Part shown: positions 1-8,866 of the stretch, one piece after another | Layout: each line of letters starts with the position of its first letter | How positions within the stretch are numbered: the stretch's first letter is position 1 | Assembly: GCA_003260345.1 (NCBI GenBank) | Contig: MORC01000001.1 | Span: forward strand, 372,001 to 436,000 | DNA: 64,000 nucleotides | Source: Candidatus Gracilibacteria bacterium GN02-873 | GTDB lineage: Bacteria > Patescibacteriota > Gracilibacteria > BD1-5 > UBA2023 | Reading direction: 5' to 3' | Notes under the pieces: model-generated | What the model was told of the DNA's origin: nothing | Database searches by the model: none | The model's input: only the letters and a program-made list of their open reading frames with translations | Made by a program: the position numbers and the translations under genes

Positions 1-3000
1 AATTGTGAGCCACTGGTTCAGGCTTTTTAGAATCATTCTGAGAATTTTTTTCAGATTTTGTATTCTGTGAACGATTTTTTCTAAAAATTTTTCGCCAAAT
101 TCTTTTGAAAATATTTGGTTTTTTTGGCTTCAAAAATAATTCATAATACAGCGCTCCGAGCAAGAAAAGTGCAATAAATGTCGTCGCAAGCAGCCCGAAA
201 ATAATCGTCCAAGCAAGTCCAGCCCACATCGCGCCTTCCATTGTGAGTGGCACCATACCGAGAACCGTCGTGAGTGTCGTCAAAATCATTGGTTCCAAAC
301 GCGACGCCGTCGCTTCCGTGAGTGCTAGATATCCGTCCATTCCTTTTTCGAGGTTCTGATTTGTTGCATCAATGATAAGAATTCCGTGATTTACTGAGAT
401 TCCCATGAGCGAGATAAACCCAATTCCAAACATGAGCGAGAACGGATTATCTGTAATCCAAAGCCCAAGCAACACAAACGGAAGTGCCATCAAAACCGAA
501 TAAAACACAACTGCTGGGCGAGAATAACTATTGAACTGCCAAGTAAGCGTTGCAAAAATCGCCATCATAGAAACAAAAAGTGCCGTCATCATCGCAACGA
601 TGAGTTCAGAATTTTCTCACTGAGCACCACCCTCTGAATATTTAATACCAGCTGGATAGTGATAATTTTTTGCAAATTCGAGCACTTGTTGATTGACTTG
701 AATTGAATTCGCACCCTCAACGAGGTCAGCACCAACCGTAATTTGAACATTTTTTCCATCACGCACGATATTCGCCACAGAATTTTGCGGAACAACCGTA
801 AGGAAATTTCCAATTGTGTAGGAAGTGTTTCCTAGGAAAAGAGAAATATTCTCAATCATATCAGGCGTTACAGCGCCAGTAAATGCAGAATTTTTCAATT
901 TTACATCAATATCATTGGATCCATCCTTAATACTTCCCACCGTAATTCCATTGGTTTGCTCAGCAATCGCCGCATAAATCATTGCCGGGGAAATTCCTTT
1001 TTGCGTAAGCAACTCTTTATTGAGACGGAAAACAAATTGTCCCGGAGTTTCTGATGAAGAATTTGTAATATCCTTTGTTTCCGGAAGAGACTCAAGATAT
1101 TTTTCAAAATCTTTCGCGACACTGACAAGCGTTTGGAAATTATTATTATCAGCGGTTTCGAGTTTAATACCAATCGCACCAGAGCTTGGAGGTCCTTGTG
1201 CTACCACTCCACCTGTGATGTGTAAGCCCTTTGAGCGAAGTAATTCAAATTTTTTCGCCATTTCTTTTTCAAGATCAAAGGCACTTTTTTGTCCATTTTT
1301 TTGGCGTTCTTTTTTGGGAGTCAGATTGATTGTAAGCATCGTAATATTTCCATCCGTTACCTTGGAAACATTTTTTATTTCTGGAGCATTAGCAAAATAT
1401 GGTGCCACATCGCCCACCATCGCATCCATCGCTTCACTTGTAAGTCCCACCGTTGACTTGATAGTGTATGAAAGCTCATCGTTATCATCAGCCGGCATGA
1501 GCTCAAAATTGATCTGTGGAGCAATTACATTAAAACCAAAAAAGAAAAATAATATTGGTAATGCAATCGCGAGGCGACGATACCATTTTTTCGGTAAAAG
1601 TCAATCCATGAGCGCTCGATATTTTGTGGTCATACCACTAATAAGTCGCGCACGGAAAGAAAGTGAATTTTCCTGAACTTCAGTTTTTCCTTCGCGTTCC
1701 AAAAGCAATAATTCTTTCTGATCGCTATCAAGATATTCGAGTTGTTCTGGGTTGTCCACATAGGTTGTTCGTGGCTTCACCATCGCGCGATACAGTGCAC
1801 CATTGATAGTTACTGCGAGCACAAGCCCAAAAACCAACACGCCAAAAATCGTCACTGGGATGAACGCTAAGAAGCGTCCCATAATTCCCGGAAGACTCAT
1901 AATCGGGATAAATACGACCACAGTCGTAACCGTTCCTACAATCACTGGCACCGCATATTCTTTGAAGGCGAGAATAATAGCGGTCTGCGGATCATATCCA
2001 AGTTTGAGTTTCGCGCTCGACGCCTGTACAAAAATAATCACCGTATCAATCGCGATACCAAGCGAAATAATTAGAGAAAAATTAGTAAGCGAGTTCATCG
2101 TGTAACCCAACTTGTCGAGCATAATAAACGTCGCAAGAAAGGCGAGTGGTAGGGCAATCACGGCAAACACGGAGTCTCGAAGTCCTACGAATACGAGCAT
2201 CGCTACAAATACCAGACCAATCGTGCTGACAAAATTCCAGAACAAATCGATATACATCGTAATAATCTGATCCGCAATATCCGAAGTATAAATAAATCCA
2301 AAATCCTTAAATCCTTGTTCTTGGAAAATGGTTTCGATTTCTGTTTTTGCTTCGCTCGCTACACTAAAAATAGAAGCGGAATCCGTCTTGGAAATCACGA
2401 GTCCAATCGCAGAATAATTTTTCCCATCTACCACAAGATTAGTAATTTTTTTGGAATCATATTTTCTCTCAATGGTCGCAATATCGCCGAGCAAAATCGT
2501 TCCACCATTTGGCAAACTAATTGGTGTTTTGAGAAAATCGCTGGTATAAATATTTTTTCCGCTAATTCGGAAATCATAATCCTTGCTATCAATACGGAAA
2601 TTCCCGATAGGAATATCACGGTTCAAGCCAGAAATTTGTTGAGAAATATTCGAAAGTGTCAATCCATGCGCACGAAGTGTTTCATCTTTCACAATAATTT
2701 CTGCATCATATTTGCTGTCATCAGCAGAATTTCCCACTGATGAAGTCAACACCGCATCAAAAGAAACTGCGGCAGATTTTACAGAAGGAAGTTTTTCGAG
2801 GCGCTCATGCAAAACTTTGGCACGCTCAATAAGTTCATCCTGCGAGGCATTATTATCTTTTTGATATAAATATACAGAAAATGCGAGATTGCCACTCGTA
2901 GCAATCGCTGTTACATTGGGCTCCTTAACTTCTGTTGGAAGTGATACGGAACTTACTTTTGAATGAATCTCGGTTCGCAAATCCTTGGTATCAACACCTG

Positions 3001-3331
3001 TTTTAGCAGAAACTACGAGGCTCGAAACACCGACAGAAGAAGTGGATTTCACGCTTGAAATCCCTTCAATTCCTTCGATGGCTTTATAAAGTTTTTCGGT
3101 TACAAGCGAATCCACATCTTGCGGATTCGCCCCAGGATAGAGCGCTGTGATCGTCACCATTCCAAGTTCAACTTTTGGCGAAGCTTCTTTTGGAATCATT
3201 AAAATCGAAACAAATCCTAAGATGATGAGCAAAATTGTCATCAAATATGAAAGGCGATAATTTTTGATCCAAAATCCCCAAAAACCTGATGTAACCTTAT
3301 TTTGTAATTCTTTTTTTCTGTCTTTTTCCAT
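1..3331 (-). CDS. RND family efflux transporter (inner-membrane pump), cut by the left edge
   Basis: Proton-driven export of hydrophobic compounds across the membrane, working with the adaptor encoded just upstream. About 1110 residues are visible and the frame is still open at the edge; RND pumps are usually 1020-1100 residues, so little is missing. The first transmembrane helix (around residues 28-45) and the periplasmic porter repeats are clear, followed by two blocks of membrane helices. The frame crosses two UGA codons, at 1601-1603 (after RALMD) and 617-619 (after EGGAQ), both read as glycine. The helix-4 relay segment reads GIAIDT, with one acidic residue where many pumps have two. It starts 6 nt after the adaptor stop, so it lies in the same operon. 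The family call is firm; the substrate is unknown. Confidence 0.9.
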
Positions 3332-3337
3332 AAAAAT

Positions 3338-5170
3338 TTAGTGAGCAAATTTTTCAGTAATCAATTTTTGTGTTTCAGAATTATATTCCGTTACATCAGA
3401 CAAAACAACCTGCGTATCAGCTGGCAAATCCGTGAAAACTTCCACATTTCCGCCGTACATCGCCCCAAGTCGCACTTCCTGCGTTACGATTTTCCCATCA
3501 ACCAAAGTTTCAATTTTTCCTTGTCCTTCAGCAATAATTCGCACGGCATTAATAGGAAGCAAAAAGCTATTTTTGTGAACAGCATCAGAAATTTGGAATT
3601 TTACCACCACTGGCTGACCAATCAGCTTATCTGCTTTCGGGAAGACAATTCGCACGCTTGAGAGAAGATTTTTCCCAGCAATAGTCGAAACAGAAGCAAT
3701 TGTTCCAGTAATTTCTTGGTCGTTTGCAACAGCCTTAACTTCATCACCAACTTTCAAAAAAAGTGCAACGCGCGGATCCACTTCAATTGCGGCTTGCGCC
3801 TGAGATCCCGCAAACTCAGCAACTGGGGTCCCAATACTTACACTCTGTCCAACTTCTGCTGAAATCTTGGTAATTGTTCCGGCAATCGGTGCAGTGACTG
3901 TCAATTTTCCAGCATTTCTTTCGGCTTGTGCAAGTCCAATTTGCGCATTATTCAATGAAGCAACTAGTTGCCGTTCAGTTGTTGCTTTAATTTTTTTGGC
4001 ATTTTCCCAAGCATCTTTGGCTTGTGATACGCTCAGTTTTGCATTATCAATCGCTTCACGAAAGCTCAAATCTGCATTTTGGTACGCAAGCTTGAGTTTT
4101 TCATCTTTTTGCAAAGCATTGAATTCTTCAGCTGACATTCCAGTATTTTTCTGTGTTGCGAGTTTTGTAGCAATTTCTTTTTGTTTATAATTATCAAGGA
4201 AAGCATTCGTTTGTGTTTTCCAAGAAACAAATTGAGATTCTGTGCCTTGAATCGCTGAACGATGTGCGTTCCACTTCTGAAGCCACATTTGGAGCATTTC
4301 TTTTGTAAGATAACGATTTTCTACACTATTTTGAAGCATAGAAATCATGTTGTCGACCATTTTTCGAGTATTCTCCATACCTTTTTCTAGAATTGCCATA
4401 TCTTCGTTTGGAGATTCTGTAAAATCAGTTTTTTTCTCCAATCGAGCGCGGATAGCACCACGAGAAGCAAACACCATATTCCAAGAATCTTCAGACTTTC
4501 CAGAACCTTCACCATTCAATAAACCAAGATATCCTTGCCATGCATCATTTTCATATTGACGATATTTCGTCATTCCAAGAATTTCATCCGCATCATGCAA
4601 AAGTTGCGTCATCGTTGCGTCCAGTCCAGACATTTGCGAACGATACGAATCGTTGTATGTTTTGAGTGTAGTATTATTGGAATCTACGAGATTATCATAT
4701 TGTAGATTTGTTTTTTCTAGAAGTTGATTGTACGACTGGAGAGCCTGTTTGTAAGCCGTTTCTGCATTAGAAATCGAAATATCCAAATTCGCCATCTGCG
4801 CAGCATTTCCAGCTTTTTGCAATTCAAGACCATTTTTGGCTTGTGCAAGGACCAAATCAAAATTACTTACCGTATCAGCAATGGTTGCAATCGGTGCACC
4901 AGCACGCACTATTTGACCTTCCTTTACCAAAATTTTTGAAATTTGTCCATTTGCTTCTGCACTCAATGTAAGCGTAGAATCCGCCTGAATAACAGCCGTT
5001 TTTTCTGTGGAAATATCAGTCCCAAAACTTCCAAGTGAATCGGTTCGTACGATAAAATCAGTTTTTTCTGTGGTAACACCACTTTCTGTATTTGTATCGG
5101 TCGATTGTCCTCCACAAGAAGCCAAAAAGAGGAGCGATATGAGAGATATCGCCAAAAATTGTTTGTTCAT
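3338..5170 (-). CDS. RND efflux periplasmic adaptor (HlyD/membrane fusion family), lipoprotein
   Basis: 610-residue membrane-fusion protein that would couple the neighbouring RND pump to the cell exterior. The N-terminus is a lipoprotein signal peptide ending in LASC, with the lipidated cysteine at residue 19. A biotinyl-lipoyl half (around residues 65-105) leads into a very long coiled-coil hairpin (about 105-400), then the second lipoyl half (GKLTVTAPIAGTITKI) and beta-barrel segments. It is longer than the usual 350-400 residues because of the enlarged hairpin. It lies between the AbrB-type gene (20 nt upstream) and the pump gene (6 nt downstream). TAA stop and no internal UGA. Confidence 0.88.
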   Translation of the reverse strand: MNKQFLAISLISLLFLASCGGQSTDTNTESGVTTEKTDFIVRTDSLGSFGTDISTEKTAVIQADSTLTLSAEANGQISKILVKEGQIVRAGAPIATIADTVSNFDLVLAQAKNGLELQKAGNAAQMANLDISISNAETAYKQALQSYNQLLEKTNLQYDNLVDSNNTTLKTYNDSYRSQMSGLDATMTQLLHDADEILGMTKYRQYENDAWQGYLGLLNGEGSGKSEDSWNMVFASRGAIRARLEKKTDFTESPNEDMAILEKGMENTRKMVDNMISMLQNSVENRYLTKEMLQMWLQKWNAHRSAIQGTESQFVSWKTQTNAFLDNYKQKEIATKLATQKNTGMSAEEFNALQKDEKLKLAYQNADLSFREAIDNAKLSVSQAKDAWENAKKIKATTERQLVASLNNAQIGLAQAERNAGKLTVTAPIAGTITKISAEVGQSVSIGTPVAEFAGSQAQAAIEVDPRVALFLKVGDEVKAVANDQEITGTIASVSTIAGKNLLSSVRIVFPKADKLIGQPVVVKFQISDAVHKNSFLLPINAVRIIAEGQGKIETLVDGKIVTQEVRLGAMYGGNVEVFTDLPADTQVVLSDVTEYNSETQKLITEKFAH

Positions 5171-5190
5171 AAAATTTTTTAAGAAATAAA

Positions 5191-5448
5191 TTATTTTCCG
5201 CTCAAATTCGCTTCTTTGCGGAGTAATTCAATAAATTCGGCCACATCGTCCGTTTTGATAAAACCGACAAATGTGCCATATTTTGTAATCGCCAAAAGAT
5301 TTTCTCCTTCGTTAATATCGAGCATATCGCGAACTTCCTTTGGAATCACAATTTGCCCCTTTGTACCTACTGTTACCGTTCCGTGCATTCGCATCGAGGG
5401 ATCGAGAATGCCGGCATTTTCAGATTTTTTTGAAAGTCCACCAAACAT
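5191..5448 (-). CDS. AbrB/SpoVT-type DNA-binding protein
   Basis: 85-residue protein with the swapped-hairpin signature TVTVGTKGQIVIPKEVRDML followed by NEGENLLAI, typical of AbrB/MazE-type dimeric transcription factors and antitoxins. It is the first gene of the efflux operon, so it probably controls the operon. I place the start at the ATG at 5448 rather than an upstream in-frame codon, because a good promoter (5485-5512) overlaps the upstream option. No toxin gene is adjacent, so a regulator is more likely than an antitoxin. TAA stop. Confidence 0.8.
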   Translation of the reverse strand: MFGGLSKKSENAGILDPSMRMHGTVTVGTKGQIVIPKEVRDMLDINEGENLLAITKYGTFVGFIKTDDVAEFIELLRKEANLSGK

Positions 5449-5484
5449 AATATTAAGAAAGTTAAAAAAGTATAAAGTTTCAGA

Positions 5485-5512
5485 ATTGTATGACTTTTCC
5501 AACAAAAGTCAA
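5485..5512 (-). promoter_or_regulatory. Promoter of the AbrB-MFP-RND operon
   Basis: On the minus strand, TTGACT, a 16-bp spacer, then TACAAT. The expected start of transcription is about 30 nt before the ATG at 5448. This is a close match to the sigma70 consensus and fixes the AbrB start. Confidence 0.7.
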
Positions 5513-5528
5513 GAGTTTTTATAACTTC

Positions 5529-5556
5529 TTTACAAAGCGTAAAAAATCAATATAAT
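5529..5556 (+). promoter_or_regulatory. Promoter of the small membrane protein gene
   Basis: TTTACA, a 16-bp spacer, then TATAAT, 25 nt before the ATG at 5581. It diverges from the AbrB promoter only 17 bp away, so the two transcripts could share control. Confidence 0.7.
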
Positions 5557-5580
5557 TCGCGAGCTTTTTAAATTTTTTCT

Positions 5581-5859
5581 ATGAAAGATTTTTTTAGAAA
5601 TTTTGGTTCAGCATTGGTGATTTTGGGTGCCATGGCAATTGCGCTTGGTTATGCAAATCGTGTCCCAAAAATCCTTTCTTGGATTTATGAATGGGGCGAA
5701 GATACAGCCTGGATGATCAAAGTCGGACTCGTTGTGGTCGGTGTAATTTTTTTCGGATTGAGCCTATTGATGAGCGGAAATTCCGAACATCAAGCGGAAA
5801 ATTCTAACGCTGAGAATACTTCCGATGCGGATAATTCTTCTGATTCTGACAACAATTAA
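5581..5859 (+). CDS. Small two-helix membrane protein, unknown function
   Basis: 92 residues. Two hydrophobic segments (about residues 8-26 and 45-65) flank a short loop containing NRVPKILSWIYEWGEDT. A polar, acidic C-terminal tail rich in Asn, Ser and Asp follows (from SGNSEHQAEN to the end), probably outside the membrane. I do not recognise a family. It is monocistronic: a strong promoter lies upstream and a terminator overlaps its stop. It is divergent from the efflux operon. Confidence 0.75.
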   Translation: MKDFFRNFGSALVILGAMAIALGYANRVPKILSWIYEWGEDTAWMIKVGLVVVGVIFFGLSLLMSGNSEHQAENSNAENTSDADNSSDSDNN

Positions 5860-5887
5860 AATTCCTCAAAAGGGGATTTTATTTTTT
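5858..5887 (+). terminator. Intrinsic terminator after the small membrane protein
   Basis: Stem AAAATTCCT / GGGGATTTT with a short A-rich loop, followed by ATTTTTT. It begins at the stop codon. Confidence 0.65.
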
Positions 5888-5948
5888 CTGAATTAGGAAA
5901 AATCATGAAAATCAAAGTTAAAAAATATTAAAAATTTTCGTGGAAGAC

Positions 5949-5976
5949 TTGTGTTTTGAAAAAAATTTTTTATAAT
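5949..5976 (+). promoter_or_regulatory. Promoter of the HtpX-like gene
   Basis: TTGTGT, a 16-bp spacer, then TATAAT at 5971-5976, 29 nt before the ATG at 6006. The -35 element is imperfect. Confidence 0.5.
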
Positions 5977-6005
5977 CAGCACACTTATCTTTTAAAATTT
6001 ATAAA

Positions 6006-6929
6006 ATGACATTTTTGAAACGAATTTTCTTTTTTGCATTGACGAATATCGCGGTGTTAACGCTTTTTACGATCGTGATGATGATTGTGCAGATGGTTTT
6101 TCCAGGATTGCAAAATGCGAGGGGTGGATATATGTATATGCTCGTGTATGCTGCGATTTTTGGCTTTCTTGGATCATTTGTTTCTCTATGGATTTCTCGT
6201 TGGTCCGCGAAAAAAATGTACAACATTCAGCTTCTCGATGCACAAAGTGCAATGTCTGATGCTCGATTGCAGATTGTGTGGAATACCGTTGAACGAATTG
6301 CTCGCGAAAATGGCATCAATATGCCAGAAGTCGGATATTACGAATCTGCTGACCCAAATGCTTTTGCAACCGGTGCCACCAAAAATTCTTCACTGGTAGC
6401 AGTTTCCACAGGACTTTTGGATGTAATGGAACTCGATGAAATCGAGGGTGTAGTTGGTCACGAAATGGCACATATTCTCAATGGCGATATGGTGACGCTT
6501 ACGCTTATTCAGGGCGTAATGAATACATTTGTTGTATTTTTGTCACAAGTGATTGCTCGTGCGATTGATACTTGGCTTTCTGATGAAAACGGCGAAGGAA
6601 TGGGAATTCTTGCATATAACCTTGTATATATGCTTTTGCAAATTGTATTCGGTTTTCTCGCATCTCTCGTGGTTATGTATTTTTCTCGATATCGCGAATA
6701 TCGCGCAGATGAAGGCGGCGCTCGATTCACAAGCAAGAAAAAAATGATTGCTGGACTTCAAAAATTGAAAAAACTTACGAATGCTCCAATTCAGGTTTCT
6801 GAAGAAAATGCTGAAGCCAATAAAAAAATGGCAGCATTCATGATCAGTGAACCAGATAGTGCTTTTTCAACACATCCTTCACTTGACAATCGCATCAAAG
6901 CGCTAGAAGAAAATATGCAACTCGCATAA
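6006..6929 (+). CDS. htpX: HtpX-like membrane zinc metalloprotease (M48)
   Basis: 307-residue integral membrane protease for quality control of membrane proteins. Two N-terminal transmembrane helices (about residues 5-30 and 37-60) precede the catalytic region with the zinc motif HEMAH (within VVGHEMAHILNGD). Two more helices follow. The third zinc ligand is expected in the YREYRADEGGARF segment, and the C-terminal FSTHPSLDNRIKALE is typical of HtpX. The length equals the usual 280-310. TAA stop, no internal UGA. It has its own promoter and terminator. Confidence 0.93.
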   Translation: MTFLKRIFFFALTNIAVLTLFTIVMMIVQMVFPGLQNARGGYMYMLVYAAIFGFLGSFVSLWISRWSAKKMYNIQLLDAQSAMSDARLQIVWNTVERIARENGINMPEVGYYESADPNAFATGATKNSSLVAVSTGLLDVMELDEIEGVVGHEMAHILNGDMVTLTLIQGVMNTFVVFLSQVIARAIDTWLSDENGEGMGILAYNLVYMLLQIVFGFLASLVVMYFSRYREYRADEGGARFTSKKKMIAGLQKLKKLTNAPIQVSEENAEANKKMAAFMISEPDSAFSTHPSLDNRIKALEENMQLA

Positions 6930-6933
6930 TAAG

Positions 6934-6964
6934 AAAATCCTCATTTCGGGGATTTTTTATTTTA
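6934..6964 (+). terminator. Intrinsic terminator after htpX
   Basis: Stem AAAATCC(TC) / (GG)GGATTTT with loop ATTTC, followed by TTATTTT. Confidence 0.75.
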
Positions 6965-7331
6965 GGAAAAATTTCAATAATAAAAGCCTCTCTGAGAGAG
7001 GCTCAAGAATCAAGATTGTTTCGTCTCACTCATTTTCGTCATGAGAAGACTGAAATCGAATCGTTCGATTCTTAAATATGAGTGTGTTTAAAAATTTTTT
7101 TGCTTCGGCGCGCGTCTCAAAGCGCTGCTCGATATATTTACCGAGCATTTTTCGAAACATGATTCGCGGATAATAACGAATCAGAAAATTTTCATCTTGC
7201 TGCTCATCCAGGTCGCGTAATTGCGATTTGAATGCAGTTTTATATACAGCTAATTCATCAATAATCGGATTTCTCAGGTTATTGATTTTCGCCGCGTGCA
7301 AAATTAGAAAAATTTCTAAAATTTTCTCCAA
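6957..7331 (-). CDS. Hypothetical protein, possibly the 3' part of an interrupted gene
   Basis: Open frame rich in helix-forming charged residues (KINNLRNPIIDELAVYKTAF, RAEAKKFLNTLIF); I recognise no family. The only candidate start is TTG at 7331; no ATG exists between the in-frame TAA at 7365-7367 and this codon. The 37-codon reading frame upstream (7365-7478) is in the same frame and has a proper ATG, ribosome site and promoter. The simplest reading is one gene broken by a nonsense codon. After ...SSHDENE the frame meets UGA (7026-7028). Read as glycine, it continues through a hairpin to TAA at 6957; read as a stop, the protein is 101 residues. Confidence 0.45.
6985..7003 (-). terminator. 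Hairpin with T-rich tail on the minus strand
   Basis: Perfect 8-bp stem AGCCTCTC / GAGAGGCT with a TGA/TCA loop. On the minus strand it is followed by TTTATTATT. It sits just after the UGA that ends the hypothetical protein's 101-residue version, which fits an ancestral gene end there. Confidence 0.5.
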
Positions 7332-7364
7332 GTCATTAGGAAAATCTTTCCCAACGATTTGTAT

Positions 7365-7478
7365 TTACATAAAATTGACCACATTGGTCGCCTTTTGAGT
7401 CAATTCTTTAAGAGAACTCTTCTTACACTCCTGAACTGGCATTTTTTCCGATTTTTTCATTTTTTTCGATTTTTTCAT
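7365..7478 (-). CDS. Small open frame (37 codons), likely 5' part of an interrupted gene
   Basis: ATG at 7478 with an upstream AGGA ribosome site, reading a lysine-rich start (MKKSKKMKKSEKMPVQE) and ending at TAA 7365-7367. A near-consensus promoter lies about 50 nt upstream. The next open frame on the same strand is in the same phase and lacks its own ATG. This piece may therefore be the head of one roughly 150-codon gene. It could also be a genuine small basic protein translated alone. Confidence 0.4.
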   Translation of the reverse strand: MKKSKKMKKSEKMPVQECKKSSLKELTQKATNVVNFM

Positions 7479-7528
7479 TTTGAATCCTTTCTGAAATTTG
7501 AAAATTGAAAATCACGAAATGTGAATAT

Positions 7529-7556
7529 TTTATAATCAAAAATATTTTTTTGTCAA
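7529..7556 (-). promoter_or_regulatory. Promoter for the small lysine-rich frame
   Basis: Minus strand TTGACA, a 16-bp spacer, then TATAAA: a consensus -35. Between it and the divergent gene at 7631 there is a plus-strand TATAAT at 7602-7607 with a weak -35. I see no other feature in the 300-bp interval 7332-7630. Confidence 0.65.
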
Positions 7557-7630
7557 TATTTTAAAATTTGTATTTTTGTTTTGGTTTTTTGAAAAAATTT
7601 TTATAATACGAGCATTCTAATTCGAAAAAT

Positions 7631-8236
7631 ATGGAAAAAATAAAACCGATTATTTGGATCGTTGGGGGCGGGGAAGTGTTCAGCTCGCGCGAAAAATATC
7701 TGGAATGGTGCGAGCGAACGCCGTTTTATCCGCCACGAAAAAACTGGAAAGATTGGCTTGCGTATGGGCTTTCTGATAATTATGATGTGAAGCGAATTTC
7801 CTTGCCAGACAAAACCAATGCGGATTATGATGCGTGGAAAATTTGGTTCGAAAAATATATTGATTTACTTGATACCAATGCAGAAATTTCACTCATTGGA
7901 CACTCACTCGGGGGAATTTTTTTGGCAAAATATTTATCAGAAAATACCTTTATTCGCCAGATTCGTGCTTTGCACCTCATAGCGCCTGTTTGGAGCCATC
8001 CTGAAAGCATTTTGCATAATACCGGTAATTTCTCATTTGAAGCAAAAAATCTCAAAAAAATCTCATCACAATGCGATGAAATCCATATTTGGGCGAGTCG
8101 TGATGATGATATTGTCAATTTTGAGGATTCAGAAAAATATTTTGAATATTTACCAAAATCTGAAATGCACATTTTTGGACATCGCGGGCATTTTTTGCAA
8201 GCACATTTTGTAGAATTATTTCAAACTTTTTTATAG
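7631..8236 (+). CDS. Alpha/beta hydrolase (RBBP9/YdeN-like)
   Basis: 201-residue cytoplasmic serine hydrolase-fold protein. The nucleophile elbow is GHSLGG (serine near residue 92), inside the strand-turn-helix AEISLIGHSLGGIFLAKYL. A likely acid lies in ASRDDDIVNFEDS and the histidine in HIFGHRGHFLQAHF, giving a complete triad in canonical order. No signal peptide. Small hydrolases of this size resemble the RBBP9/YdeN group. The substrate cannot be told. It is a single gene with a bidirectional terminator at its end. Confidence 0.82.
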   Translation: MEKIKPIIWIVGGGEVFSSREKYLEWCERTPFYPPRKNWKDWLAYGLSDNYDVKRISLPDKTNADYDAWKIWFEKYIDLLDTNAEISLIGHSLGGIFLAKYLSENTFIRQIRALHLIAPVWSHPESILHNTGNFSFEAKNLKKISSQCDEIHIWASRDDDIVNFEDSEKYFEYLPKSEMHIFGHRGHFLQAHFVELFQTFL

Positions 8237-8264
8237 TGTCAGCTATAATAAAAATTATAAAAAT

Positions 8265-8293
8265 AAAAAAGCGAGAATTTTCGCTTTTTTATT
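8265..8293. terminator. Bidirectional intrinsic terminator
   Basis: Stem AAAAAAGCGA / TCGCTTTTTT with loop GAATTT. It serves the hydrolase gene (plus) and the convergent secreted-protein gene (minus), whose TAA stop lies in the right arm. Confidence 0.75.
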
Positions 8294-8744
8294 TTGTATT
8301 TCCAGCAACATGTGGATGTTGATGAATCGCATCTTTCATTTTTTCCTGCTGTTCTGCGAGATTGAGCTCATCCAATTCCTCTTTTTTTTCTTTCAAAAAT
8401 GCGAGATATGCATTATTGAGTTCTGTGCAAGTCACATAATCTTTTTGGATTTGTGCATTTTCTTCTATGGCACTCTCATCAAATTTTTCTTCCAAAATCT
8501 GCTCACACGCCTTTTCTTCTTCTAGAGAAACCGGAAAGCCAAATGTTGGATGATAAATAGTCGCCCCTTCATAGTTATAAAAATTCTCATACCATTCATT
8601 CTCAGCACTCGCCACTGGCATTGATACCATCATTACGCTCAGCACCATCGCAGAAGTGTGAGATCGAAGCGAAGAAATCTTACTTTTTGATCTTTCTAAA
8701 AAGCTTTCTGATCAAAATTCAGAAGTGTGCAGACTATTTTTCAT
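8289..8744 (-). CDS. Secreted small protein with signal peptide, unknown function
   Basis: 151 residues when read from ATG 8744 through one UGA (codon 11, in TSEFGSES). The N-terminal 45 or so residues end with a hydrophobic stretch and an Ala-Ser-Ala cleavage motif (VLSVMMVSMPVASA). The mature part is acidic, with a helical Glu/Lys-rich half and two cysteines (KACEQIL, VTCTEL) that could form a disulfide. No family recognised. The start is chosen because a consensus promoter lies just upstream and the frame is continuous; starting further in would remove the basic N-region of the signal. Confidence 0.65.
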
Positions 8745-8780
8745 ACGAGTAATTTATGATATAAAAATCCTTACTTTTTA

Positions 8781-8808
8781 AGTATAGACTGAATTTTCTT
8801 TTTGTCAA
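8781..8808 (-). promoter_or_regulatory. Promoter of the secreted small protein
   Basis: Minus strand TTGACA, a 16-bp spacer, then TATACT, about 37 nt before the ATG at 8744. Confidence 0.72.
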
Positions 8809-8866
8809 ATCTTTCCATGAGTAAAATTTTTACAAAAAATAAACCCAATTTGGGTCTATTTTTAGA

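Noticed and set aside
1020..1676. Long plus-strand open frame antisense to the RND gene
   Set aside because: It is a shadow of the conserved minus-strand coding sequence; its composition and lack of motifs argue against a gene.
7441..7480. Simple repeat TTTTTTCATTTTTTTCGAT
   Set aside because: Explained by the lysine-rich start of the small minus-strand frame (MKKSKKMKKSEK).
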